From assembly GCF_001654985.1 (NCBI RefSeq), contig NZ_LXEU01000077.1, forward strand, positions 1-58,078: 58,078 nucleotides of DNA. Reading direction: 5' to 3'. The position numbers and the translations under genes were made by a program. Under the pieces are notes generated by a model, which was not told the DNA's origin, ran no database searches, and was given only the letters and a program-made list of their open reading frames with translations. Origin of the DNA: Kluyvera georgiana ATCC 51603. GTDB lineage: Bacteria > Pseudomonadota > Gammaproteobacteria > Enterobacterales > Enterobacteriaceae. Shown one piece after another: positions 35,817 to 44,783 of this stretch. The stretch's first letter is position 1; each line of letters begins with the position of its first letter.

Positions 35817-36290
35817 ATGACTGACGTTTTACTCTGTGTCGGCAATAGCATGATGGGCGATGATGGCGCTGGCCCACTGTTGGCAGAAATGTGTGCAGCC
35901 CAGCCGAAAGGGGCGTGGGTCGTGATTGACGGCGGCAGCGCGCCGGAAAACGATATTGTGGCGATCCGCGAGCTGAATCCGGCGCGCCTGCTGATTGTTG
36001 ATGCTACCGATATGGGGCTGAACCCCGGCGAGATTCGCATCATCGACCCGGACGATATCGCCGAGATGTTTATGATGACCACCCATAATATGCCGCTGAA
36101 TTACCTGGTGGATCAGCTGAAAGACGACGTGGGCGAGGTGATTTTTCTCGGCATTCAGCCGGATATCGTCGGCTTCTACTATCCGATGACCGAGGCGATT
36201 AAAAACGCCGTTGAGGTGGTGTATCAACGGCTGGAAGGCTGGCAGGGCCACGGCGGTTTCGCGCAACTGGAAGCAGAGGATGAGGCGTAA
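35817..36290 (+). CDS. hycI: HycI, endopeptidase that matures HycE
   Basis: 157 residues from MTDVLLCVGNSMMGDDGAGP. The second ATG (35817) is chosen because GAGG stands seven bases upstream; the first ATG at 35811 is too close to it. An M52-family protease that checks for nickel and cuts HycE after Arg537. Nickel-sensing residues are Asp16 (GDDGAGP), Asp62 (VDATDMG) and His90 (THNMPLN). Last gene of the operon, convergent with the acyltransferase gene. Confidence 0.95.
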   Translation: MTDVLLCVGNSMMGDDGAGPLLAEMCAAQPKGAWVVIDGGSAPENDIVAIRELNPARLLIVDATDMGLNPGEIRIIDPDDIAEMFMMTTHNMPLNYLVDQLKDDVGEVIFLGIQPDIVGFYYPMTEAIKNAVEVVYQRLEGWQGHGGFAQLEAEDEA

Positions 36291-36295
36291 TCCTC

Positions 36296-36330
36296 TCCTC
36301 ATCCCAACCCCCTCCTGTGACGGAGGGGGA
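36296..36330. repeat. Degenerate copy of the CCCCTCACCC repeat
   Basis: TCCTCATCCCAACCCCCTCC, TGTGA, then GGAGGGGG: one terminus and one hairpin, with more differences than other copies. It sits between the convergent hycI and acyltransferase stops and could serve as their terminator. Confidence 0.5.
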
Positions 36331-36331
36331 A

Positions 36332-38038
36332 CTATTCATCGAGATGTGCGGCAATATAACGCTGGTAGCGATTGGCCTTCAGATAGGTTAAGTCCACCAG
36401 CACCAGCCCATCGACACAGTTATTGAAGTCCGGATCGCTGCCAAAGTCGATAAACTGCACGCCGCCCGGTTCGCAGACTTCGGAATATTGCTTGTACAGC
36501 GGCGGGATGCCGCAGCCAAGGTTGCCGAGCAGCGACTTCAGCCGCGTCAGATCTTCGCTATAATCTTCGCCGCCAAACTGCGCCAGCACGTCGGGTAACG
36601 ACGCCGGGTAAGGGCGGCGCGACTCGGCCAGCGGATGCGTTGCCGGAAACCACAGGCGATAAAAAGCGACCAGCAGGTCGCGCGCCGAAGGTGGCAGCCC
36701 GCCAGAGATGGAGACCGGGCCGAACAGATAGCGGTAGTGCGGGTAGCGCGCCAGATACGCGCCGATGCCGGACCACAGGTAGTCCAGCCCGCGACGTCCC
36801 CAGTAGCGCGGCTGAATGAAGCTGCGCCCCAGCTCAATACCGTGTTGCAGAATATCGTTCATCCGCTCATCGTAGTGGAACAGACTATAGCTGTAGATGC
36901 CGTCCAGCCCGCGTTTTTCCAGCTGCATGGCGGTAGGCATAAAACGATAGGCGCCGACGATTTCCAGATCCTCTTCATCCCACAGAATCAGATGCAGATA
37001 GTCGTCGTCGTAACCGTCAACGTCGCGGCGTTTGCCGCTGCCTTCACCGACTGCGCGGAAGGCGATTTCGCGTAGCCGCCCCAGTTCGCGCAGCAATGGC
37101 GCGTCTTCCTGGCCGTTACGCTGCCATAAATAGATCATTTTCCCGTCCGCCGTGCGCCCCAGACATTCCGCCTGGCTGAGTTCACGTTTAAGCAGCGCGC
37201 GCGCCTCCGGGCGAGCAATTGCGCTTTCGGTTTTAAAGATGCCCGGCAGCCGTTTGCCTAACCGCTGCACGTGGCGATAGCAGCGGTCCGTCATTTCGCG
37301 CGGCGTGGACTGCGGATTAAACCAGGCGGACCACGAAATTTGTTCGCCAATCGTCAGCGGCAGGCTGCTGTTACGACGGCGGAACATCTGCTGCATCAGT
37401 AGCAGTAACGGCAGGTTTTGCGACACCAGCGTGCTGGTGTAAAACAGCGTACTGTTGCGCGCTTCAATCCATGCAGGCAGCAGCGGAGCGCGGTATTTCG
37501 CCGCCAGCTTGATAAAGCCGGAGTGCCATTTTTTATCGCGGATGCCGCGACACGTCAGGCGCGACACTTCGCCCGCCGGAAAGAAAATCAGCACGCCGCC
37601 GTTTTGTAGCTGGCCGTCCATTTGCTGGAGCGCGGTTTTGGCGGTACGACCGTTGATATTGTCCACCGGAATAAACAGCGAGCTGAGCGGCTCAAGGTGC
37701 GTCAGCATCCGGTTAGTGACCACTTTGACGTCGCGGCGTACGCGGGATACGGCATAGAGTAGGGCCAGGCCGTCAAGCGTACCGGTAGGATGGTTCGCGA
37801 TCATCACCAGCGGGCCTTGCTCGGGGATTTGTTCGAGACTGCGCAGCGGGATATCGCAGTGGATGTTGAGGTGTTCCAGCACCTGTTCGACGGTATCCAG
37901 CCCTTTCAGGTGACGGTGACGTGCCGCGAACTGCTGAAACTCTTCTTCATGCAGCAGCTTTCTCAGTAGGTTTTTTTGCCAGGGGGCGGGCCTCGCCTCT
38001 GGCCACAGGTCGTCGATGACATTGTCGAGACTAAACAT
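36332..38038 (-). CDS. Two-domain acyltransferase, candidate ornithine-lipid synthase OlsF
   Basis: 568 residues. The N-terminal half (about 60-260) is a PlsC-like glycerolipid acyltransferase with ANHPTGTLDG (His/Asp catalytic block, near residue 92) and FFPAGEVSR (near 154). The C-terminal half (about 290-530) resembles the OlsB/hemolysin-type N-acyltransferase fold: GAYRFMPTAMQLEKRG, then ELGRSFIQPRYWGRRGLDYLW. One chain with both domains is the plan of OlsF of Serratia, which makes ornithine lipids. The assignment rests on architecture only. No signal peptide; probably membrane-associated. Transcribed in the same direction as hemB, beyond a terminator. An imperfect Pho-box-like sequence (38103-38119) lies upstream. 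Confidence 0.7.
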   Translation of the reverse strand: MFSLDNVIDDLWPEARPAPWQKNLLRKLLHEEEFQQFAARHRHLKGLDTVEQVLEHLNIHCDIPLRSLEQIPEQGPLVMIANHPTGTLDGLALLYAVSRVRRDVKVVTNRMLTHLEPLSSLFIPVDNINGRTAKTALQQMDGQLQNGGVLIFFPAGEVSRLTCRGIRDKKWHSGFIKLAAKYRAPLLPAWIEARNSTLFYTSTLVSQNLPLLLLMQQMFRRRNSSLPLTIGEQISWSAWFNPQSTPREMTDRCYRHVQRLGKRLPGIFKTESAIARPEARALLKRELSQAECLGRTADGKMIYLWQRNGQEDAPLLRELGRLREIAFRAVGEGSGKRRDVDGYDDDYLHLILWDEEDLEIVGAYRFMPTAMQLEKRGLDGIYSYSLFHYDERMNDILQHGIELGRSFIQPRYWGRRGLDYLWSGIGAYLARYPHYRYLFGPVSISGGLPPSARDLLVAFYRLWFPATHPLAESRRPYPASLPDVLAQFGGEDYSEDLTRLKSLLGNLGCGIPPLYKQYSEVCEPGGVQFIDFGSDPDFNNCVDGLVLVDLTYLKANRYQRYIAAHLDE

Positions 38039-38117
38039 AGTGGCTCCTCCTCTGTCCTGCTGTGACAGTAGAAGGGGGAGATGTCGGTGAGATGGCAGTT
38101 TGGTGACGTTTTATGAC

Positions 38118-38142
38118 AAACGCCCCGCATTGCGGGGCGTTT
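38118..38142 (-). terminator. Rho-independent-type hairpin after hemB
   Basis: AAACGCCCCGCA and TGCGGGGCGTTT are perfect 12-bp arms around a central T/A, six bases past the hemB stop. The stem ends in GTTTGTC on the minus strand rather than a long T-run. Confidence 0.7.
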
Positions 38143-38148
38143 GGGGAG

Positions 38149-39123
38149 TTAACGCAGAATTTTCTTCTCGGCTAAATCAAGCGCGAAATAGCTGAAGATG
38201 AGGTCTGCGCCAGCGCGTTTGATGGCGCCGAGGCTTTCCAGCACCACTTTCTCTTCGTCAATGGCGCCAGCCTGTGCGCCAAATTTAATCATCGCGTACT
38301 CGCCGCTGACCTGGTAGGCGCCGATCGGTAGCTCGGTGCGTTCACGAATATCGCGCAGGATATCGAGATAGGCGCCCGCCGGTTTGACCATCAGGCAGTC
38401 GGCGCCCTGCGCTTCGTCGAGCAGCGACTCGCGAATCGCCTCGCGGCGGTTCATCGGGTTCATCTGATAGGTTTTGCGATCGCCCTTCAGCGCGGTACCG
38501 GCCGCTTCGCGGAACGGGCCGTAGAAGGAGGAGGCAAATTTGGTGGAGTAGGACATGATCGCGGTATCGGTGAAGCCCGCCGCGTCCAGCGCCTGGCGAA
38601 TAGCCTGCACCTGGCCGTCCATCGCCGCGGAAGGGGCGATAAAGTCTGCACCCGCCGCCGCCGCAACCACCGCCTGTTTGCCGAGGTTAGCCAGCGTCAG
38701 GTCGTTGTCCACGCCGTGATCGCACAGGACGCCACAGTGGCCGTGAGAGGTGTATTCGCAGAAGCAGGTATCGGACATGACGATCATTTCCGGCACGGTT
38801 TGCTTGCAAATGCGCGACATACGCGCCACCAGACCGTCTTCTTTCCAGGCGTCGCTGCCGGTGTCGTCGGTATGGTGAGAAATACCAAAGGTCATCACCG
38901 AGCGGATACCGGCGTTAGCAATGCGTTCAATTTCGCGCGCCAGATGCTTCTCTGGAATGCGCATCACGCCCGGCATGGCCTCGATGGCTTTGTAATCGTT
39001 GATTTCTTCTTCAACAAAGATCGGCAACACCAGGTCGTTTAAGCTCAGTGTTGTCTCTTCAAACATAGCGCGTAGCGCAGCAGATTTGCGCAGGCGACGG
39101 GGGCGATGGAGTAAGTCTGTCAT
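38149..39123 (-). CDS. hemB: Porphobilinogen synthase HemB (delta-aminolevulinate dehydratase)
   Basis: 324 residues, the E. coli length. It condenses two 5-aminolevulinate molecules to porphobilinogen in haem synthesis. The zinc site [15 protein letters not shown] lies near residue 120. The two active-site lysines are in [13 protein letters not shown] (near 195) and [10 protein letters not shown] (near 247). Cytoplasmic. Its position next to a yaiT-type autotransporter gene matches the E. coli chromosome. Confidence 0.97.
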   Translation of the reverse strand: MTDLLHRPRRLRKSAALRAMFEETTLSLNDLVLPIFVEEEINDYKAIEAMPGVMRIPEKHLAREIERIANAGIRSVMTFGISHHTDDTGSDAWKEDGLVARMSRICKQTVPEMIVMSDTCFCEYTSHGHCGVLCDHGVDNDLTLANLGKQAVVAAAAGADFIAPSAAMDGQVQAIRQALDAAGFTDTAIMSYSTKFASSFYGPFREAAGTALKGDRKTYQMNPMNRREAIRESLLDEAQGADCLMVKPAGAYLDILRDIRERTELPIGAYQVSGEYAMIKFGAQAGAIDEEKVVLESLGAIKRAGADLIFSYFALDLAEKKILR

Positions 39124-39648
39124 GGTATGCCTGATGTTTGTGAAATAAGAGCGCTATTGTAACCGAATCAGAGGGAAGATGTTTTACTAAAGTGGTGGTT
39201 ATGCGGGCTTAAGAAGCGGGACACTCCGGGCGTGTCAGATGTGGCTTAATAATCAGAATGTATAATATCCCCTGCCTTTTATTTTTCTAAAGTATATATT
39301 ATTTGTGTGGTTTTTATTTTGTTATAAATATGGTTTAGGTGTTCCGTTGTGCATCGTTTTTTAGTGGTTATTGTTTATTTGCTTGTTGTATTTAATGGCT
39401 TTGAATTATACATCTTAATTTGCATTGCTTTGATTTATTGTTTTGATTTTATTTATTTTTTTTGTGGGTTTTATTTATTTTAATTAGTGTCTTTCTTTAT
39501 TTGGAATGTCCGGATTCGAACTATGCATGAACTGGAGTTGAACCATTTGCTATGCGCGTCGCATAATTCTGTCCGCATAGCATATAAATGTTTTATTGCA
39601 ATTGTTAATTGATGGACCAACATATATATCCCTGAGGAGGGATGACAA
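39124..39648. other. Very AT-rich promoter region of the autotransporter gene
   Basis: 525 bases between hemB and yaiT. From about 39250 to 39490 it is almost entirely A and T with long T-runs, in sharp contrast to the flanks. A strong Shine-Dalgarno (AGGAGG) precedes yaiT. This composition suits H-NS silencing. No gene or clear operator is seen. Confidence 0.6.
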
Positions 39649-42573
39649 ATGCACTCCTGGAAAAAGAAACTTGTAGTATCACAATTAGCATTGGCCTGCA
39701 CTTTGGCGATCGCTTCTCAGGCAAATGCTTCTACAGATATCTCTGGCACCACCTACACCACCTTCACCCATTATAACGACTCAACTTATGCTGATGGCGT
39801 TTACTATAATGGTTATGTGGGCTGGAACGACGACGAGACCGATAGCGTTTATAACGGGGACATCTACCCGGTAATCAATAATGCGACCGTTAACGGTGTG
39901 ATTTCTACCTATTATCTGGATGATGGCCTTGCTACCAACACTAATACCAACAGCCTGACCATTAAAAACAGCACTATTCACGGTATGATCACCTCTGAGT
40001 GCATGACCAGCGATTGCGCAGACCGTGACGCAACGGGTTATGTTTACGATCGCCTGGCGCTGACCGTTGATAATTCAACTATCGACGATAACTACGAACA
40101 TTATACTTATAATGGCACGTATACCGATGGTACTGCAGATACTCACGTTGTGGATGTCTATAACCTGGGTACCGCGATTACGCTGGATCAGGAAGTTGAT
40201 CTGGCTATCCAAAATAACTCCCACGTTGCGGGTATTACCCTGACTCAGGGTTATGAGTGGAGCGACGTTGACGATAATACCGTTAGCACCGGCGTTGATA
40301 GCAGCGAAGTGTTTAATAACACGATCAACGTGACGGATTCTACTGTAACCTCTGGTTCATGGTCTGATGAAGGCACTTCCGGCTGGTTCGGTCATAACGG
40401 TAACGCAAGCGATTACGATGGCTCCAGCTATACTGCTGATGACGTTGCGATTTCTGCTATTGCGAATCCGTATGCTGATAACGCGATGCAAACCACCGTT
40501 AACCTCAGTAATTCCACGCTGAACGGCGATATCTTCTTCTCCAGCAATTTTGACGAAAACTTCTTCCCTAACGGCGCTGACAGCTATCGTGATGACGATT
40601 CAACCGCAGATACTAACGGTTGGGACGGCACAGACCGTATGGATGTTACCCTGGATAATGGCAGCAAGTGGGTCGGTGCGGCCATCTCTGCGCATCAGGT
40701 TGATACTGACGGTGATGGCGTTTACGACAGCTTTGCGGCAGGCACTGACGCCACTGCTACGCTGATTGATATTGCGGCTAACAGCCTGTGGCCATTGTCA
40801 ACCTATGGAGTTGATAGTAACGATACCGCTTATGATGAAAACGGTCACGTTGTGGGCAATAGCGTCTACCAGAGCGGCCTGTTCAATGTAACGCTGAACA
40901 ATGGTTCGCAGTGGGATACCACGAAAACCTCACTGATCGACACTCTGAGCATTAACAGTGGTTCCGTCGTTAATGTGGCTGATTCTAATCTGGTTTCTGA
41001 CTCCATCTCTCTGACCGGTGGCTCCGCGCTTAACATCAACGAAGACGGCCACGTTGCTACTGATGAGCTGACCATTGACAACAGTACCGTCACTATTGCC
41101 GATGATGCTGCTGCCGGTTGGGGCGTTGGCGATGCGGCACTGTATGCCAACACGATCAACGTTACTAACGGCGGTGTCCTGGATGTCGGTAACAGCACGG
41201 CGTATGCGCTGCAGACCGATATTCTCAATCTGACCAGCACCACAGACGCTAACGGTGAAGTGAATGCTGGCGTATTCGATATTCACAGCAACAATTTCGT
41301 TCTGAATGCCGATCTCACCAACGACCGTACCAACGACACCACGAAGTCTAACTATGGCTACGGTGTTATCGCGATGAACTCTGATGGTCACCTGACTCTC
41401 AACGGTAACGGCGATTCAGATACCTCTTCCGATCAGTCTGAAGTGGATAACGCTGGCGATAGCGTTGCAGCAGCGAGCGGTAACTATAAAGTTCGTATCG
41501 ATAATGCCACGGGTGAAGGTTCTGTTGCTGATTACAAAGGCAAGGAGCTGATCTACGTTAACGATCAGAACAGCACCGCAACGTTCTCTGCAGCGAATAA
41601 AGCCGATCTGGGTGCTTACACCTATCAAGCTAAGCAGGTTGGCAATACGGTAGTAATGGAACAGACTCGTCTGACCGACTACGCAAATATGGCGCTGAGT
41701 ATTCCTTCTGCTAACACCAACATCTGGAACCTGCAGCAGGATACCCTGAATACCCGTCTGAACGCTTCTCGTCACGGCTTCACCGACAATGGCGGCGCAT
41801 GGGTGAGCTACTTCGGCGGTAGCTTCAATGGCGACAATGACGCCATTAAATACGACCAGGATGTTAACGGCATCATGGTGGGCGTGGACTCTAAAATCGA
41901 CGGCAACAACGCACAGTGGCTCGTCGGTGCAGCTGCAGGCTTCGCGAAAGGCGATATGAGCGAACGTTCAGGCCAGGTCGATCAGGATAGCCAGTCCGCC
42001 TATGTCTACTCTTCTGCCCGTTTTGCGAACAACGTCTTTATTGATAGCAACCTGAGCTACTCCCGCTTCAGCAACGACTTAACCGCGACGATGAGTGATG
42101 GTACCTACGTTGATGGGGACACAACTTCTGATGCATGGGGCTTCGGTCTGAAACTGGGCTATGATTGGAAAATCAACGATGCAGGCTATGTGACTCCATA
42201 CGGTGCGATTTCTGGTCTGTTCCAGTCCGGTGACAGTTACCGTCTGAGCAATAGCATGAATGTTGGCGATCAAGATTACGACAGCATGCGTTATGAGCTC
42301 GGTTTCGATGCCGGCTACACGGCGAACTTCGGCGACCAGGCAATTTCTCCGTACTTCAAACTGGCTTACGTCTATGACGACTCAAGCAACGACGCCAATA
42401 TCAATGGTGACAACATCGATAACGGCGTAGAAGGTTCAGCGGTTCGGGTTGGCGTGGGTAGCCAGTTCAGCTTTACCAAGAACTTCAGCGCCTACACCGG
42501 GGTGAACTACCTCGGCGGCGGCGATGTTGATCAGGATTGGGCGGCTAACGCCGGTGTGAAATACACCTGGTAA
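39649..42573 (+). CDS. yaiT: YaiT-type autotransporter (type Va), outer-membrane barrel
   Basis: 974 residues. Signal peptide MHSWKKKLVVSQLALACTLA ends near residue 27 (SQANA). The passenger, about 28-690, is a run of Asn/Asp/Thr/Ser-rich repeats of the form LTIxNSTxxG and INVTDSTVTSG, expected to form a beta-helix; cysteines are almost absent. The C-terminal barrel, about 710-974, starts near GGAWVSYFGG and ends in the outer-membrane signature AGVKYTW. The locus and N terminus match E. coli YaiT, which is broken by an IS in K-12; here it is intact. Passenger role is probably adhesion, by inference. Codons are AT-richer than in the neighbours. Confidence 0.85.
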   Translation: MHSWKKKLVVSQLALACTLAIASQANASTDISGTTYTTFTHYNDSTYADGVYYNGYVGWNDDETDSVYNGDIYPVINNATVNGVISTYYLDDGLATNTNTNSLTIKNSTIHGMITSECMTSDCADRDATGYVYDRLALTVDNSTIDDNYEHYTYNGTYTDGTADTHVVDVYNLGTAITLDQEVDLAIQNNSHVAGITLTQGYEWSDVDDNTVSTGVDSSEVFNNTINVTDSTVTSGSWSDEGTSGWFGHNGNASDYDGSSYTADDVAISAIANPYADNAMQTTVNLSNSTLNGDIFFSSNFDENFFPNGADSYRDDDSTADTNGWDGTDRMDVTLDNGSKWVGAAISAHQVDTDGDGVYDSFAAGTDATATLIDIAANSLWPLSTYGVDSNDTAYDENGHVVGNSVYQSGLFNVTLNNGSQWDTTKTSLIDTLSINSGSVVNVADSNLVSDSISLTGGSALNINEDGHVATDELTIDNSTVTIADDAAAGWGVGDAALYANTINVTNGGVLDVGNSTAYALQTDILNLTSTTDANGEVNAGVFDIHSNNFVLNADLTNDRTNDTTKSNYGYGVIAMNSDGHLTLNGNGDSDTSSDQSEVDNAGDSVAAASGNYKVRIDNATGEGSVADYKGKELIYVNDQNSTATFSAANKADLGAYTYQAKQVGNTVVMEQTRLTDYANMALSIPSANTNIWNLQQDTLNTRLNASRHGFTDNGGAWVSYFGGSFNGDNDAIKYDQDVNGIMVGVDSKIDGNNAQWLVGAAAGFAKGDMSERSGQVDQDSQSAYVYSSARFANNVFIDSNLSYSRFSNDLTATMSDGTYVDGDTTSDAWGFGLKLGYDWKINDAGYVTPYGAISGLFQSGDSYRLSNSMNVGDQDYDSMRYELGFDAGYTANFGDQAISPYFKLAYVYDDSSNDANINGDNIDNGVEGSAVRVGVGSQFSFTKNFSAYTGVNYLGGGDVDQDWAANAGVKYTW

Positions 42574-42580
42574 TCTTCAC

Positions 42581-42608
42581 AACACCGGGAAGGAAACTTC
42601 CCGGTGTT
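42581..42608 (+). terminator. Hairpin after the autotransporter gene
   Basis: AACACCGGGAAG, GAAA, CTTCCCGGTGTT: perfect 12-bp arms with a GAAA tetraloop, eight bases past the yaiT stop. It is followed by a T-poor stretch. Confidence 0.7.
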
Positions 42609-42624
42609 TGATGCTTTATTCAAC

Positions 42625-42649
42625 GCCCGTCATGATGATGGGCTTTTTT
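42625..42649 (+). terminator. Second terminator, directly before iprA
   Basis: GCCCGTCAT and ATGATGGGC pair over about nine bases with one G-T, and TTTTTT follows, a textbook rho-independent form. It ends only 17 bases before the iprA start codon. Confidence 0.7.
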
Positions 42650-42665
42650 GTAGGGATTGCAAAAC

Positions 42666-43292
42666 ATGCCTTCTTCAAGCAAGCCGCTCCGTGAGTTTTT
42701 GGCTCTTGATAAAAGACTGTCTCAAACGGGTACGCGCTTTCAGCTTGCGGCTGGGGAGCCGATCCTACCTGCCCATTACACCATAAACGACGTCACGGTT
42801 GTCGTTCAGCAAGGCGTAGTGTCACTGCATCGTAATGAAGGCCATGTGCTTTGTGGCATTCTGCAAAGCCCCTCGATTTTTGGACTCGCCGCTGGCGCTA
42901 ACGCAATCCGCAACGACTACACGCTGGTCGCAGAAAGTGACTGTCGCGGTTTCTATCTTCCGTCGCAGGAAACGCTCAAATGCCTGGAACGCTATCAGCT
43001 ATGGCGAGAGGCGTTTTACTGGATGACATGGCAAACACGAATGCTGGAAATGCGTGATACGCAACTTATTGGGACCAATCATTACGATCAGATTCGCTCA
43101 ACGCTGCTGACGATGATTGGCTGGGATGACGATATTCGCTCGCGAATTGGTGTGCTGAACTATATCCAGCAGCGCACGCGAATATCACGCTCGGTCATTG
43201 CCGAGGTGCTTTCCGCGTTACGCAAAGGGGCATATATCGAGATGAAAAAAGGCAAACTCGTGAGTATCACGCGTTTGCCTACCCACTATTAA
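42666..43292 (+). CDS. iprA: IprA (YaiV), winged-helix regulator
   Basis: 208 residues from ATG 42666 (MPSSSKPLREFLALDKRLSQ). It has a cyclic-nucleotide-binding-like N-terminal beta-roll at about 20-120 and a C-terminal winged helix at about 150-205 (LNYIQQRTRISRSVIAEVLSALRKGAYIEM). In Salmonella and E. coli it affects hydrogen-peroxide resistance. No cAMP-contact motif is evident. A TTG three codons upstream could also serve. The ORF overlaps the convergent ampH end by four bases. No separate promoter is visible after the terminator, so its transcription is unclear. Confidence 0.88.
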   Translation: MPSSSKPLREFLALDKRLSQTGTRFQLAAGEPILPAHYTINDVTVVVQQGVVSLHRNEGHVLCGILQSPSIFGLAAGANAIRNDYTLVAESDCRGFYLPSQETLKCLERYQLWREAFYWMTWQTRMLEMRDTQLIGTNHYDQIRSTLLTMIGWDDDIRSRIGVLNYIQQRTRISRSVIAEVLSALRKGAYIEMKKGKLVSITRLPTHY

Positions 43293-44461
43293 GAGGCGGG
43301 AATAACGCCAGGTTTGTTGCCGCTTAACTCGGTGACCAGTTCGTTGATACCGTCACTCATATTCACAAAGCGGGTTAACGGTGAACGGGTAACGACCACG
43401 AACGCGCCGACGTTAGACTGCGGAATCATCGCCATATAGGTGATAAAGCCGCCGCCACCGCCGGTTTTCTGGATAATGCCCGGACGGCCATTTTTGGGTG
43501 CCATATACACCCAGCCGAGGCCTAGCGCGTCGGCGCGGCCCGGCACGTCCATCCCGACAACGCGGGTCAGTTGATTACGCTGGTAAACCAGCGTCTGCAT
43601 GCGGTCAGCCTGGCTGCTGCGGTGATAGAAGTCTGATGATAAATACTGCTGCATCCAGCGCATCATATCACCCGGCGTAGAATAAACGCCGCCGCTGCCC
43701 ATTGCCGCCAGGGTGTTGTTACACGGGCTGGCCCCTTTCTCTGCCACCATCAGACGGCCGCACTGGTCCGGCGATGGTGTAAAGGTGGTGTCCTTCATGC
43801 CCAGCGGGCGAGCGATCTGCTCTTCAAACAGCTGCGGGTAGGGTTTGTGCGCGGCGTTGCCCAGCGCATCGGCCAGCAGGTCGAAGGCCAGGTTAGAGTA
43901 GCTGGCCTGCGAGCCCGGCGCGGCGTGCAGTTTTGCTGACGAGAGATAGCTCCAGCGCTGTGATTGGGTCGGCCATACGAAGACCGGACGATGCGCCGCG
44001 CCGCCAGGCTGCTCGCGCGGCAGAGAACTGGTATGCGTTGCCAGGTTCACTAAGCGAATTGGCGTGCCGTTGTAGGTCGGCACGCTCGCGCCGGGCGGTG
44101 CATATTTACTCAGCGGATCGTCGAGCTTAACCACGCCCTGATCGAGCAGTTTTACCAGCATTTCGCTGGTCATCAGCTTCGTCAGCGAGGCGATACGAAT
44201 CACCGAGTCAAGCTGCGGATGCACGTTGTTGCCCGGCCGGGTTTCGCCAAAGCTGCGGAACACGCGCTGGTTGCCGTCAATCACCACCAACGCCATACCG
44301 GTCGCACCGCTACCGTAGAAGATATGGTTGGCATAACGGTCAACAATGTCGGACGCAAACGCGGGCGCGGTAATCGGCTGTGGCTGAGCAGCCTGCGCCG
44401 AGGTCAATGACGCCACGCACAGCGCGGCAGAAAAAAGCAGACTACGTTTCAACGGAAGCAT
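43289..44461 (-). CDS. ampH: AmpH, class C-like penicillin-binding protein/peptidase
   Basis: 390 residues with a signal peptide (LLFSAALCVASLTSAQAAQ, cleaved near 24), so periplasmic. It has the serine-beta-lactamase fold: SLTK (SxxK, near residue 92), YSN (near 191) and KTGGGGG (KTG, near 342). E. coli AmpH is a DD-carboxypeptidase and DD-endopeptidase in peptidoglycan recycling, with weak beta-lactam hydrolysis. Divergent from sbmA, as in E. coli. Confidence 0.95.
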   Translation of the reverse strand: MLPLKRSLLFSAALCVASLTSAQAAQPQPITAPAFASDIVDRYANHIFYGSGATGMALVVIDGNQRVFRSFGETRPGNNVHPQLDSVIRIASLTKLMTSEMLVKLLDQGVVKLDDPLSKYAPPGASVPTYNGTPIRLVNLATHTSSLPREQPGGAAHRPVFVWPTQSQRWSYLSSAKLHAAPGSQASYSNLAFDLLADALGNAAHKPYPQLFEEQIARPLGMKDTTFTPSPDQCGRLMVAEKGASPCNNTLAAMGSGGVYSTPGDMMRWMQQYLSSDFYHRSSQADRMQTLVYQRNQLTRVVGMDVPGRADALGLGWVYMAPKNGRPGIIQKTGGGGGFITYMAMIPQSNVGAFVVVTRSPLTRFVNMSDGINELVTELSGNKPGVIPAS

Positions 44462-44647
44462 CCATGAATTGAAATGGGAGAGTAATGCGTATTTATACTA
44501 AAAATACATCGAATCGGCATCAGGCACAGAGCCATTAAACGGTATGATAGCGGGAAAAACGTAACCGGGCGTAAACGCGATGATTATTCCTCGACGTGGG
44601 TGCGCACTTTTGTGATCCGACGCGTATGATAGATGCGCGTGCCGCCT

Positions 44648-44676
44648 GCGAACTCTGGCGGTATTTTTCGGTCTGA
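44648..44676 (+). promoter_or_regulatory. Possible sigma-E promoter for sbmA
   Basis: GCGAACTC at 44648-44655 and TCTGA at 44672-44676, with about 16 bases between, resemble the GGAACTT/TCTGA form. E. coli sbmA is sigma-E-dependent. The distance to the sbmA start is about 107 bases. The rest of the 322-base ampH-sbmA gap shows no other recognisable element. Confidence 0.35.
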
Positions 44677-44783
44677 TTGCACAGTTACATTGCCTAATAC
44701 CTCTTTACGGTAAAAACGATCCGTGGCGGTATTCTGTTGTCATCGCACAACGCAGAATCATAAGAAGTTAGCAGGAGAGTACG

